Below, piece after piece: positions 1-7,957 of a stretch of DNA of 40,763 nt. The DNA lies in contig MNQS01000019.1 of the NCBI GenBank assembly GCA_001915545.1, positions 1 through 40,763 on the forward strand. Direction: 5' to 3'. Source of the DNA: Bacteroides sp. 43_108. Its GTDB lineage: Bacteria; Bacteroidota; Bacteroidia; Bacteroidales; Bacteroidaceae. The position numbers and the translations under genes were made by a program. Within the stretch, counting starts at the first letter, position 1, and each line of letters starts with the position of its first letter. The notes under the pieces are model-generated. The model saw only the letters and a program-made list of their open reading frames with translations. It had not been told where the DNA came from and did no database searches.

Positions 1-10
1 GCCGAGCTTG

Positions 11-63
11 CACCTCCCTCCTCCGCCCTTTCCGCTACGCTCCAAGGGCGGAGGAGGGAGGTG
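11..63. repeat. Perfect 20-bp inverted repeat
   Basis: The arm cacctccctcctccgccctt (11-30) is exactly repeated in inverse at 44-63, around a 13-nt loop. There is no T-run on either side, so it is not an obvious intrinsic terminator. The GC-rich arms stand out from the AT-rich bases that follow. It resembles a dispersed REP-type intergenic palindrome, but that is an inference from one copy. No gene can be supported in 1-264. Confidence 0.8.
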
Positions 64-188
64 GAGAAGTTGCACTTCTAACTTGACTGTAGCATTTGCT
101 TCATATTTGCCCTTCAATAACAGGGAGTAAGTGGTCGTGCAGATATATTTTGCTTTTGTTAAAGTATAATCTTTAAATGGAAACTTTA

Positions 189-196
189 TAACTTTG
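189..196 (+). promoter_or_regulatory. Candidate -7 promoter element of the ABC ATPase gene
   Basis: TAACTTTG fits the Bacteroides -7 consensus TAnnTTTG and lies about 70 bp before the ATG at 265. No good -33 TTTG stands 19-21 bp upstream, so support is partial. Confidence 0.4.
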
Positions 197-264
197 CTGT
201 GTCTAAGTTTTCGGCATACAAATTGCCGTTTTCGTATGGTTTTCTTATAAATAGGTAGATAGGA

Positions 265-1356
265 ATGAACTCTGATATGGAAATGACGGCTGATGAAACG
301 GCCGTATCGTTGCGCAATCTTTCTTTCGGATTCGGACGCAGTTCCAAAAGTACAGTTTTGGGCAGTCGTATTGATGCATCTTTGAAATATGGCGAATTGG
401 CCTGTGTTGTAGGCCCTGTAGGCGGTGGCAAGTCCCTCCTTGCGAAAACAGTTGTAGGTCTGCAGCCTTGTTTCGATGGCGATGTCTTTCTTGGCAGGCG
501 CAGGGTGGGCGATTGTTCAAAGGCCGAACTCTCCCGTCATGTTGCATATTTTTCTTCAGAATCGGCTTCGAACTGCAGCATATCGGTTGCCGATTATATA
601 GTGTACGGACATAAGCCTGTTTGGCCTTTCCGCCGAAAAATGTCGGAAAAAGACAACAATGCAGTAAGCCGTTGTCTCGACTGGCTCGGTATCGGAGATT
701 TCGGCAATCGTAAGATCCGTACTTTGAGTCGTGCCGAGCGCGATAAGGTCATAATGGCAAAAGCCATTTTTTCAGACGTACCGGTCATTTTTCTTGACGG
801 CCTGCTCGACAGTCTTTCGTTTCCCGACAATGTCGAGGTGCTTTGTCTGTTGAGACGCATGGCGCACACTTCAAAAAAGGCTGTTGCCGTTCTCATGAGC
901 AATGCAGAACTTGCTGTGCAGTTTGCCGATAGAATATGGTCGGTTGACAAGAACCGCGGTTTCAACTCCGGCATTCCTGAAGACTTGTTCCTCAGAGGTG
1001 TTGTTGATGAATGTTTCGGAAACGAAAGAATTTCTTATGACATAAGCACTGGTCGATTCGTCTACAGCGGTGACCATATACGCAGTGTCATAGTCGAAGG
1101 CGATGTTGCCGGCAAGGAATATACTGCCGTTTGTAGAGCTTTGGGCAGATGTGCTGTCGATGTTGAGACACCAGAAACCGCATCCGGCTCTTCTGTACTG
1201 AAAGTCGTTGTCAAGGGAAACGGTCGTTTCTGTCTGCACCATCCTGATGCTTCAGAAGAAAACTTCACGTCTGTCGAACATCTGCTTACTGCACTTTTGT
1301 CGGCGATGTCGAAATTGCGCATCAGCCTTTTGTCTGAAGAATCACCTGAACCGTAA
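265..1356 (+). CDS. FecE-like ABC transporter ATP-binding protein lacking catalytic residues
   Basis: The 363-aa product has the fold of the ATPase subunit of iron-siderophore/cobalamin ABC importers. Walker A is intact (GPVGGGKS, residues 50-57). Other motifs are degraded: the signature is LSRAE (154-158) instead of LSGGE, Walker B ends VIFLDG so Gly179 replaces the catalytic Glu, and Asn213 sits where the H-loop His is expected (MSNAELA). About 130 residues follow the ATPase core, a C-terminal extension I believe occurs in Bacteroidales homologues. The protein should bind ATP but hydrolyse it poorly or not at all. A CbiK-like gene starts 40 bp downstream, suggesting one transcript for tetrapyrrole or metal handling. 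Partner permease genes, if any, lie left of the window. Confidence 0.8.
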   Translation: MNSDMEMTADETAVSLRNLSFGFGRSSKSTVLGSRIDASLKYGELACVVGPVGGGKSLLAKTVVGLQPCFDGDVFLGRRRVGDCSKAELSRHVAYFSSESASNCSISVADYIVYGHKPVWPFRRKMSEKDNNAVSRCLDWLGIGDFGNRKIRTLSRAERDKVIMAKAIFSDVPVIFLDGLLDSLSFPDNVEVLCLLRRMAHTSKKAVAVLMSNAELAVQFADRIWSVDKNRGFNSGIPEDLFLRGVVDECFGNERISYDISTGRFVYSGDHIRSVIVEGDVAGKEYTAVCRALGRCAVDVETPETASGSSVLKVVVKGNGRFCLHHPDASEENFTSVEHLLTALLSAMSKLRISLLSEESPEP

Positions 1357-1396
1357 AAAGTATTTTATAATAAAGAAAAATCACAGTCAGTCCACT

Positions 1397-2308
1397 ATGA
1401 GAAACTTCATTTTAGCAGTAATGCTGTTTTTTTCGGTTGCCGCATTCGGACAGGACAACCGTGTAGAATCGGATATGTTTGCAGACATGCGCGATGGCGA
1501 TAAGGCCGCGCTTGTCGTTGTCCATTCCGGCACAGTGTCTGCCAGTGCCGAACAGGGAACAATTGCTCCGTTCAACCAGCTTCTGAAGACCGCCTTTCCC
1601 GATATGGATTTCCGCGAAGCGTGGAGCTCGCGTGCCGTTGTAAGGCAGATGTCCTCGCTGGGATTGTATAAAAAGACACCGGCCGAAGTCCTTGCCGAAC
1701 TCAGGCGCGACGGTTACACTCATGTGCTTATTCAGTCGTCAGACATTGTCGACGGAGACGAAATGGATGTACTGCGCCGTGAAGCCGCGCGTGCACGAGC
1801 CGATTTCAAATGTGTCCGTATCGGCGAACCGCTATTCCATTCAGTCGATGATTATTCCAAAGTTGCAGAGCTTCTAGGGAAAATCTACACGACGAAGAAG
1901 ACGGCCAACGTATTTCTCTGCTTCGGCTCTCCAGTAGGGGGCAACGAGTCCTACGCCATGTTCGACTATGTGCTCCACGACCAGGGGTTTGAAGACAGTT
2001 ACGTCGCTGTTGCTGACGGTTATCCATCATTGAGCAGTCTCCTTAAATTGCTCAAGCGCGACAAGCAGAAACGCATCAACCTTATTCCATGTGTGTTTGT
2101 AGCCGACGATGCTTTCCGCACATCTGTACTTCAGAAGTGGCAGAGGCTTCTTCTCGGCGAAGGCTATAAGGTTAATGTCATAGATGAAGGAATGGGCGAA
2201 TTGCCTGAAATCCGCAACATTTTTCTGCGCCATGCCGAAGACGCCAAGAGGTACCGCACTTTGTCGGCTTCGGAGATAAAAATGAGAAACGCCGTCGGAG
2301 CAGAGTGA
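1397..2308 (+). CDS. Secreted CbiK-like (sirohydrochlorin cobaltochelatase family) protein without metal-binding His
   Basis: I chose the ATG at 1397 (303 aa) because it opens directly into a signal peptide ending AAFG-Q; the longer frame from 1208 overlaps the upstream gene. Family landmarks of CbiK are present: the SGT motif near residue 45, the DFREAWSSR block (71-79), YTHVLIQ (107-113) and a GYP turn (208-210). CbiK uses two histidines, in a GHGT-type motif and a GDHA-type motif. Here these read CFGS (Phe176) and DDAF (Ala239). The fold should persist but chelatase activity is unlikely. A periplasmic tetrapyrrole-binding role is a guess. It is probably co-transcribed with the ABC gene 40 bp upstream, and a hairpin terminator follows at 2384. 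Confidence 0.75.
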   Translation: MRNFILAVMLFFSVAAFGQDNRVESDMFADMRDGDKAALVVVHSGTVSASAEQGTIAPFNQLLKTAFPDMDFREAWSSRAVVRQMSSLGLYKKTPAEVLAELRRDGYTHVLIQSSDIVDGDEMDVLRREAARARADFKCVRIGEPLFHSVDDYSKVAELLGKIYTTKKTANVFLCFGSPVGGNESYAMFDYVLHDQGFEDSYVAVADGYPSLSSLLKLLKRDKQKRINLIPCVFVADDAFRTSVLQKWQRLLLGEGYKVNVIDEGMGELPEIRNIFLRHAEDAKRYRTLSASEIKMRNAVGAE

Positions 2309-2383
2309 TCTGCTTGTTTAGGCCGTTGGCTTATTGCATGTTTCTGAGCAGATAATCTTATCGATATAACAGTTTCTTTTTGA

Positions 2384-2411
2384 GGCCGTCAGACTTAATT
2401 GTCTGGCGGTC
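2384..2411 (+). terminator. Intrinsic terminator after the CbiK-like gene
   Basis: The 11-bp stem ggccgtcagac/gtctggcggtc has two G-U pairs and a 6-nt loop. It is followed by the T-rich run ttatttgttatttatttgt. It lies 76 bp after the stop codon. Confidence 0.75.
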
Positions 2412-2435
2412 TTATTTGTTATTTATTTGTGTCAG

Positions 2436-2479
2436 CAATATTTTTAATCCGTACTAACAATATTTCTCATCCGTACCAA
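2436..2479. repeat. Tandem 22-bp repeat, two copies
   Basis: Two adjacent 22-bp units (2436-2457 and 2458-2479) share caatattt and atccgtac cores and differ at three positions. A small hairpin, ttgcat-tg-atgcaa (2482-2495), follows. The rest of the gene-free stretch 2309-2798 holds terminators and the inverted repeat at 2599-2642; I see no gene in it. Confidence 0.7.
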
Positions 2480-2598
2480 CTTTGCATTGATGCAATGTTA
2501 AGAGAGATGCGTTGCGGTGTTCGTACAGATTGCGCTTTCTGCAGGTTCGTTTTGGTTCTCCATGCCCTCGTGTGAGAAACTATGAGCGCTCGCGGTGA

Positions 2599-2642
2599 AA
2601 ATTCCGAGCGCTCAAAAATTTCTTTGCGGGCGCTCGGAATTT
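2599..2642. repeat. 13-bp inverted repeat with GCGCTCG core
   Basis: aaattccgagcgc (2599-2611) is inverted exactly as gcgctcggaattt (2630-2642). A further gagcgctcg lies at 2584-2592. Related GCTCG-AATT motifs recur at 23214-23302, between other genes of this window. Confidence 0.7.
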
Positions 2643-2680
2643 ATCTGATACAGGCTTGCAGATAAATTCTCGGATAAAAA

Positions 2681-2721
2681 TCAAGGGCTGAAATCCTTTT
2701 CTTGCAGATTTCAGCCCTTGA
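2681..2721 (-). terminator. Intrinsic terminator after the GH97 gene
   Basis: A perfect 15-bp stem (2681-2695 with 2707-2721) has an 11-nt loop. On the minus strand it runs into TTTTTA, as expected for the end of the GH97 transcript. Confidence 0.85.
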
Positions 2722-2798
2722 CCATGTTATATATCGAATGCTTTGTTTCGGCTTGTAGTTGTTTGTGTCTGAACTTGTATAGACACAGAGGAAATTGC

Positions 2799-4745
2799 TT
2801 ACTCGCTTACAACAACTGTTCCTCCCTGAGGTCTTATTGTAAGTGTAATCTTGCCTTCAGAACCGATTTTCTTGCTGTTCAGCGTAGGCTCCATTTTTTT
2901 GTTGTCTTCGTATATCTGAACGTTCTTGCCGGCAATGAACGGAAGTGTCACTTTCAGGTTCATGGCTTTGTCGGTCGCATTTATACCAGCAATGTACCAT
3001 TTATCGCCGTGCTTTCTTGCAAGTACTGCGTAGCGTCCTGGATAACCGTCTACGAATACTGTTTCATCCCATTCTGTTGGAATCTGCTTCATGAAGTCCA
3101 TACAGATTTTTGGCGCATCGGTGAGGTTGTTTGGTGCAAGTGCAAAATTCTGTATAGGGTTCTGGAAAAGAATTCCTGTTGCGAGCTGGAACACGTCGCT
3201 TGTCTTTCTTGTAGTACCTCCGTCGTTGTTGCGGTTGAGGCGCTTGTTGAGCACGCATCCTCCGAATTCCATACATCCCACAGTGTTTCTGATGAACGGA
3301 TGCAGACAGGCGTTGAATGCTTCGTTGTCGCAGAAGTGCTGGTTGAACACGAGATTTTCCGATGCAAGAACAGCCTCGCTTCCGACATAGTTAGGATACA
3401 TTCTTTCCCAACCGCGCGGAATGGTGCATCCGTGGAAGATTACCATGAGTCCGTTGTCGTCGGCATCGCTCAGGATTGATTCGTAAAGGCGCATGGTTTC
3501 CTGTTTGTCGCCTCCGAAGAAGTCAACCTTTATACCCTTTACGCCGATTGAATTCATCCATCTCATTTCGCTCTTTCTGCTTATAGGGTTGTCCATCAGG
3601 TTTGTAGGTCCCTGTACAATGTCGTTCCAATATCCGCTTGAACTGTACCAGAGGAATACATCTATGCCTTTGCTCTGAGCGTATTTCACGAGCTCTTCCA
3701 TTTTCTTGTGACCTATGCGTGTGTCCCACCAGTTGTCCACGAGCACGTATTCATATCCCATGTCGGCTGCGAAGTCGATGAATTTCACCTGATCGTCATA
3801 GTTGATACTTCCGTCCTGCCAGAGAATCCAGCTCCATGTTCCGCGTCCCATCTTGTATTGGTGCTTGGTGGTGTAGGCCGGTTCTACTACGTCCCATGTG
3901 ATGGTGGTTTCTGCTATAGGCTGCAGGGTTTCGCCCACTGTGACTGTACGCCAAGGAGTTTTTCCAGGAAGTGCAAATGCTGGCGACGATGTTCCGTTGC
4001 CGTTGTTTTCCTCCGGCATTGGGAATGCAACCGTGTAGAGATTGCCTTCCTTGCAGTCGCTCAGGCGCGATGCACAGTAGCGGCTGTCCACTCCTGTCTC
4101 GCTCACAAGCACCCATCCTTTTCCTCCGATGTTGAAGAGGGCAGGGAAGGTGTATCCGTGGCCGTACTTCGAACGTGTGTCCATCTTGTCGTCAGGAATG
4201 TATTCTTCCTCGTAGCTAGGCTTTGTGCGTTTCCAACCTATCATGGCGTCGCTCTGCGGAGAGAGGAAGGTAGTTGTACCTGTCGGCAATCTGAATCCTG
4301 TGGCTTCTTCGTTTATTACGATGCTTCCTGTTTCGCCCTGACGGGGTACTGCATAGCGGAAAGCTACATCGTTGGCGCTTACTCTGAATATTATGTCCAT
4401 CTTCTGCCCCTTGGCGTTGGTGAAGGAGCATGTAAGCTCGTTTGCCTTGTAGTGGATGTTCGACTTCTTGATGCGTGTCTGCACGTATGTCGTGTCGATG
4501 CTTCTGCCGTTCTTGGCATTGAGGGTGAGACCTTTGCTGAAATCGCCGATGTTGGACTTGAATCCAAGAGGTGACTTTTCGAGCATGCGTGTGCCGTTGT
4601 AGTCTACAGTGTATACGGCTTCGCCTCCTTTAGGGCAGTAGATGTCCACCTTGAGCTGGCCGTCTGGACCTGACACCGAAGCCTCCTGCGCGTTGATCTG
4701 AAGCACCGATGCTGACATCATGAGAAATAGCATTTTGATTTTCAT
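2799..4745 (-). CDS. GH97 retaining alpha-galactosidase (SusB family)
   Basis: This 648-aa protein has the glycoside hydrolase family 97 layout: signal peptide (cut near QINA-Q), N-terminal beta-sandwich (about 20-270), catalytic (beta/alpha)8 barrel (about 275-560) and a C-terminal beta-domain. The barrel motif GIKVDFFGGD contains Asp408 at the nucleophile position of the retaining, alpha-galactosidase-type branch. Glu463 (ASEN), 55 residues later, matches the spacing of nucleophile and acid/base in characterised retaining GH97 (Asp415/Glu470 in BT1871, from memory). Inverting SusB-type alpha-glucosidases lack this Asp. It is probably periplasmic. It is divergent from a GH29 fucosidase, which suggests joint trimming of a glycan carrying alpha-galactose and alpha-fucose. 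Confidence 0.9.
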   Translation of the reverse strand: MKIKMLFLMMSASVLQINAQEASVSGPDGQLKVDIYCPKGGEAVYTVDYNGTRMLEKSPLGFKSNIGDFSKGLTLNAKNGRSIDTTYVQTRIKKSNIHYKANELTCSFTNAKGQKMDIIFRVSANDVAFRYAVPRQGETGSIVINEEATGFRLPTGTTTFLSPQSDAMIGWKRTKPSYEEEYIPDDKMDTRSKYGHGYTFPALFNIGGKGWVLVSETGVDSRYCASRLSDCKEGNLYTVAFPMPEENNGNGTSSPAFALPGKTPWRTVTVGETLQPIAETTITWDVVEPAYTTKHQYKMGRGTWSWILWQDGSINYDDQVKFIDFAADMGYEYVLVDNWWDTRIGHKKMEELVKYAQSKGIDVFLWYSSSGYWNDIVQGPTNLMDNPISRKSEMRWMNSIGVKGIKVDFFGGDKQETMRLYESILSDADDNGLMVIFHGCTIPRGWERMYPNYVGSEAVLASENLVFNQHFCDNEAFNACLHPFIRNTVGCMEFGGCVLNKRLNRNNDGGTTRKTSDVFQLATGILFQNPIQNFALAPNNLTDAPKICMDFMKQIPTEWDETVFVDGYPGRYAVLARKHGDKWYIAGINATDKAMNLKVTLPFIAGKNVQIYEDNKKMEPTLNSKKIGSEGKITLTIRPQGGTVVVSE

Positions 4746-4786
4746 AGTGTTCGTTGTTTTGAAATGTTGTTTTTATAAGTATGTTG

Positions 4787-4794
4787 CAAAGATA
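4787..4794 (-). promoter_or_regulatory. Candidate -7 element of the GH97 gene
   Basis: Minus-strand TATCTTTG matches TAnnTTTG and lies about 42 bp before the GH97 ATG. No clear -33 element is visible. The divergent intergenic stretch 4746-5101 holds this and the opposite promoter; I support no gene there. Confidence 0.45.
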
Positions 4795-5000
4795 CTAATA
4801 TTGATCATATCTGCATATTTCTATAAATAATGTAAAGTGTCTGTTTTACGCTTTTTTTTAGACGCCTGCACTTTTTTTATTCAAAAAACATGAAAAGAGT
4901 AACATCTTTGGTTGTCGCTCTTTTGCTGTGAAAAGGATCTCATGTCGATAAAGTGCAATATATTGACGATAATGTCCTTTTTATTGTTTGTGCTAAGGCT

Positions 5001-5008
5001 TATCTTTG
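5001..5008 (+). promoter_or_regulatory. Candidate -7 element of the first GH29 gene
   Basis: TATCTTTG matches TAnnTTTG and lies about 93 bp before the ATG at 5102. TTTG at 4987-4990 is too close to act as a normal -33 box. Confidence 0.4.
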
Positions 5009-5101
5009 CATTTACGATATGCCGTGCGGAAATGAAAAATACGAACAATGGCCATGCCTTGTTGTCTGCCGGGCGTTGTTTCAAAAAAATAGTTTAAGGT
5101 T

Positions 5102-6745
5102 ATGTTAAAGAAAATTTTAGTCATGTCAGCGTTGCTCGCATCAATAGGCGGTGCGAATGCGCAGGATTACAAAGTGAAAGTCAATACTGACAAGGAGCCT
5201 GTTGCAAAAGGCAAGTTCGAACCTAACTGGGAGTCTTTGGGCGAGTATCAGACACCGGAATGGTATAAGAATGCCAAGTTCGGAATATGGGCCCACTGGG
5301 GACCTCAGTGTGCGGCTGAAGACGGCGACTGGTATGCCCGCAGCATGTACATTCAGGGCGACGGCAAGTATCGTCATCATATCGATGTTTATGGACATCC
5401 GTCTGAGTCTGGATTCATTGATGTCATCAACGACTGGAAGGCTGAGAATTGGGATCCTGACAAATTGGTGAAACTTTATAAGGATGCCGGTGCACAGTAT
5501 TTCATGGCAATGGCCAACCACCACGACAATCTCGATATGTACGACAGCAAGTATCAGGAATGGAACACCGTCAACATGGGGCCTAAGAAGGATATCATCG
5601 GTGGATGGGCTGAGGCTGCCCGCAAGTATGGACTGCCGTTCGGTGTCAGCGTTCATGCAAGCCATGCGTGGAGATGGTTCGAGGTGGCACAGCAGAGCGA
5701 CAAGAAGGGCCCGCTCGAGGGTGTTCCATACGATGGAAAGCTTACGAAGGCTGACGGTAAGGGCAAATGGTGGGAAGGCTACGACCCGCAGGAACTTTAT
5801 GCTCAGAACCATCCGTTGAGCAAGAATTCGGAAGATCCGGGTTCGATACATGGACAATGGGCTTGGGAGAACGGTGCCGTATTGCCGGATCAGGCATATT
5901 GCGACAAGTTCTACAACCGTACAATTGAGCTCATCAACAAGTATAGTCCTGAAGTAATATACTTCGATGATACTGTGCTTCCTCTCTATCCGTTCTGCGA
6001 TGCAGGATTGAACATCACTGCGCACATGTACAACAAATCTATGGAGCGCAACGGTGGAAAGAACAAGGCTGTAGTGCTCGGCAAGATTCTGAACGACGAG
6101 CAGAAGAAATGTCTGACATGGGACGTAGAGCGCGGAACTCCTGATAAGATTCAGCCTCAGACTTGGCAGACATGTACTTGTCTTGGCGATTGGCACTACA
6201 ACAAGTGGACTTATTATGACAACTGGTACAAGTCTTCAAAATTTATCGTTAAATTCCTAATTGATGTTGTTTCAAAGAATGGTAATTTATTGTTGTCGGT
6301 TCCTGTGAAGAGCGATGGTACAATTGATAAGACTGAAGAAACAATCGTTAAAGAAATTGGTGAGTGGATGAAAGTCAACGGCGAGAGTATATACGGCACT
6401 ACACCTTGGAAGGTTTATGGTGAAGGTCCTGCTGCCGACAAGGCTAATCCTATCAAGGCTCAAGGATTCAATGAGGGTGCAGTTGGCAACCTCGGTGCGG
6501 ATGACATACGCTTCAATCAGAAGAAAGGTGCTCTCTACATTTCTTTCCTCGGAGTTCCTCAGAACAAGGAAGTTTCTGTTAAGTCATGTGGTAAGGATGC
6601 TCGTCTGCTAAAGAAGATAAAGAACATTACAGTTCTCGGAAGTGACGAGAAAATTACATGGAAGCAGAATGCAGATGCACTCGTAATGTCTGTACCTTCA
6701 AAAGTGCCTTGCACACAGGCTGTTGTATATAAGGTGACATATTGA
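5102..6745 (+). CDS. GH29 alpha-L-fucosidase, periplasmic
   Basis: This 547-aa enzyme would hydrolyse terminal alpha-L-fucose with retention. A signal peptide ends ANA-Q at about residue 20. The GH29 barrel follows, with family motifs NAKFGIWAHWGPQ and DWYARSMY, the MANHHDNLDMY block, and YFDDT, whose first Asp (Asp289) aligns with the GH29 nucleophile. NGNLLLSVP marks the end of the barrel, and a C-terminal beta-domain follows. It is a paralogue of the lipoprotein fucosidase at 23416 but has a soluble-type signal, so the two probably act in different places. The divergent GH97 alpha-galactosidase suggests a shared substrate such as blood-group-B-like or plant glycans (inference). The acid/base residue cannot be assigned by eye. 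Confidence 0.9.
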   Translation: MLKKILVMSALLASIGGANAQDYKVKVNTDKEPVAKGKFEPNWESLGEYQTPEWYKNAKFGIWAHWGPQCAAEDGDWYARSMYIQGDGKYRHHIDVYGHPSESGFIDVINDWKAENWDPDKLVKLYKDAGAQYFMAMANHHDNLDMYDSKYQEWNTVNMGPKKDIIGGWAEAARKYGLPFGVSVHASHAWRWFEVAQQSDKKGPLEGVPYDGKLTKADGKGKWWEGYDPQELYAQNHPLSKNSEDPGSIHGQWAWENGAVLPDQAYCDKFYNRTIELINKYSPEVIYFDDTVLPLYPFCDAGLNITAHMYNKSMERNGGKNKAVVLGKILNDEQKKCLTWDVERGTPDKIQPQTWQTCTCLGDWHYNKWTYYDNWYKSSKFIVKFLIDVVSKNGNLLLSVPVKSDGTIDKTEETIVKEIGEWMKVNGESIYGTTPWKVYGEGPAADKANPIKAQGFNEGAVGNLGADDIRFNQKKGALYISFLGVPQNKEVSVKSCGKDARLLKKIKNITVLGSDEKITWKQNADALVMSVPSKVPCTQAVVYKVTY

Positions 6746-6782
6746 TAATGTACAAATATTGCTATTGATAAATGTGTTTATG

Positions 6783-6834
6783 AATTAAGGCCTCTGATAC
6801 CATTTTCATATACAGGGTATCAGAGGCCTTAATT
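6783..6834. terminator. Bidirectional terminator between GH29 and rmlA
   Basis: aattaaggcctctgatacc (6783-6801) is perfectly inverted at 6816-6834, a 19-bp stem with a 14-nt loop. A/T-rich arm ends give U-tracts both ways. It separates two convergent genes. Confidence 0.85.
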
Positions 6835-6842
6835 GTATCTGT

Positions 6843-7727
6843 TTATTTTGCTTCTTCTTCGGCAAGTCGCTTCAGATATTGTCCATATTGATTCTTCAGC
6901 ATCGGTTTTGCCAGTTCAAGCAATCTTTCTTTTGTTATCCATCCATTCTGATATGCTATACCTTCAAGGCAGGCAATCTTTAGTCCAGTGCGTTTTTCGA
7001 GAACTTCGATGAATGTAGATGCTTCGCTGAGGCTGTCGTGCGTACCTGTATCAAGCCATGCAAATCCTCGTCCGAGAAGCTTTACTTTCAAATCTTTTTG
7101 TTCAAGGTATGCTTGATTTACAGACGTTATTTCCAGTTCGCCTCTTTTGGATGGCTTTATTTCTTTGGCAATGTTTACTACGGAGTTTGGATAGAAGTAA
7201 AGTCCTACGACAGCGTAGTTGCTCTTTGGATTTTCCGGTTTTTCTTCAATGCTGAGGCAATTTCCTTCGTTGTCGAATTGCGCCACTCCGTATCTTTCCG
7301 GATCACTTACCCAATAACCGAACACCGTAGCCTTGCTTTCTTCTTCTGCAAGTCTTACCGACTCTTTAAGCATATTTGTGAAGCCTCGTCCATGAAATAC
7401 ATTGTCGCCCAAAACAAGGCATACACTGTCGTCTCCAATGAATTCTTCTCCGATTATGAAGGCTTGTGCCAGACCGTCCGGCGAAGGTTGCACGGCATAT
7501 TCAAAATGTACTCCATAGTCGCTTCCATCGCCGAGCAGGCGCTTGAATGAAGGAGTGTCCTGAGGTGTGGATATGATGAGGATTTCGCGTATTCCTGCGA
7601 GCATAAGTACAGATATAGGATAATATATCATCGGTTTGTCGAAAATCGGCAGAAGCTGTTTGCTTACTCCTTTGGTGATAGGGTAGAGGCGCGTCCCGCT
7701 ACCTCCTGCCAATACTATTCCTTTCAT
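6843..7727 (-). CDS. rmlA: Glucose-1-phosphate thymidylyltransferase
   Basis: RmlA makes dTDP-glucose from dTTP and glucose-1-phosphate, the first step toward dTDP-L-rhamnose. I start at 7727 (294 aa) because [18 protein letters not shown] is the usual N-terminus; the longer frame from 7778 runs into the promoter and a repeat. Visible motifs are the nucleotide loop GGSGTRLYP (about 7-15), [11 protein letters not shown] (about 23-33), GDNVFHG (about 108-114) and [17 protein letters not shown] (about 160-176). Length is normal. No rmlB, rmlC or rmlD is adjacent, so it stands as a single gene between a bidirectional terminator and a repeat-bounded promoter. Confidence 0.95.
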   Translation of the reverse strand: MKGIVLAGGSGTRLYPITKGVSKQLLPIFDKPMIYYPISVLMLAGIREILIISTPQDTPSFKRLLGDGSDYGVHFEYAVQPSPDGLAQAFIIGEEFIGDDSVCLVLGDNVFHGRGFTNMLKESVRLAEEESKATVFGYWVSDPERYGVAQFDNEGNCLSIEEKPENPKSNYAVVGLYFYPNSVVNIAKEIKPSKRGELEITSVNQAYLEQKDLKVKLLGRGFAWLDTGTHDSLSEASTFIEVLEKRTGLKIACLEGIAYQNGWITKERLLELAKPMLKNQYGQYLKRLAEEEAK

Positions 7728-7775
7728 AGTAATGTCATTTAATTTTGATTTATGATTAATCTTTTGCTTATGGTG

Positions 7776-7783
7776 CAAATATA
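7776..7783 (-). promoter_or_regulatory. -7 element of rmlA at a repeat boundary
   Basis: Minus-strand TATATTTG matches TAnnTTTG about 50 bp before the rmlA ATG. It coincides with the outer edge of the structured tandem repeat at 7776-7957. No -33 box is clear. Confidence 0.5.
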
Positions 7784-7957
7784 GTGAAAGCCGAGCGCAG
7801 AGACAAATGAAAACCGCGTTTTCGATTAGTCTCAGCCGAGGCGCATCCTATATTATCAAAATATAGTGAAAGTCGAGCGCAAAATATGAATGAAAACGGT
7901 GTATTCGATTTGTCTCAGCCGAGGCGCATTCTATATTATCAAAATATAGTGAAAGTC
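7776..7957. repeat. Tandem structured repeat of about 82 bp, two units plus a partial third
   Basis: Units begin at 7776 and 7857; a third start, identical for 18 bases, begins at 7940 and reaches the cbiB stop codon. Each unit runs from aatatagtgaaag to ctatatt. In unit 1 there are nested inverted segments: aatatag/ctatatt, gagac/gtctc and gaaaac-cgc-gttttc. This would fold into a long imperfect hairpin. Unit 2 keeps the outer pairs but has lost some inner ones. The GCCGAG...GCGC composition recalls intergenic repeats I associate with Bacteroides and Prevotella genomes (from memory). Confidence 0.8.

Noticed and set aside
1208..1396. Longer start for the CbiK-like gene
   Set aside because: It overlaps the ABC gene by about 150 bp and would bury the signal peptide that starts at 1397.
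2412..2680. Cobalamin riboswitch near the CbiK-like or cob genes
   Set aside because: I could not find a B12-box-like sequence or the expected junction in 1-264, 2412-2680 or before cobU, cobT, cobS and cobQ.
4912..5097. 61-codon frame upstream of the GH29 gene
   Set aside because: It lies across the predicted GH29 promoter, is compositionally poor and has no supporting signals.
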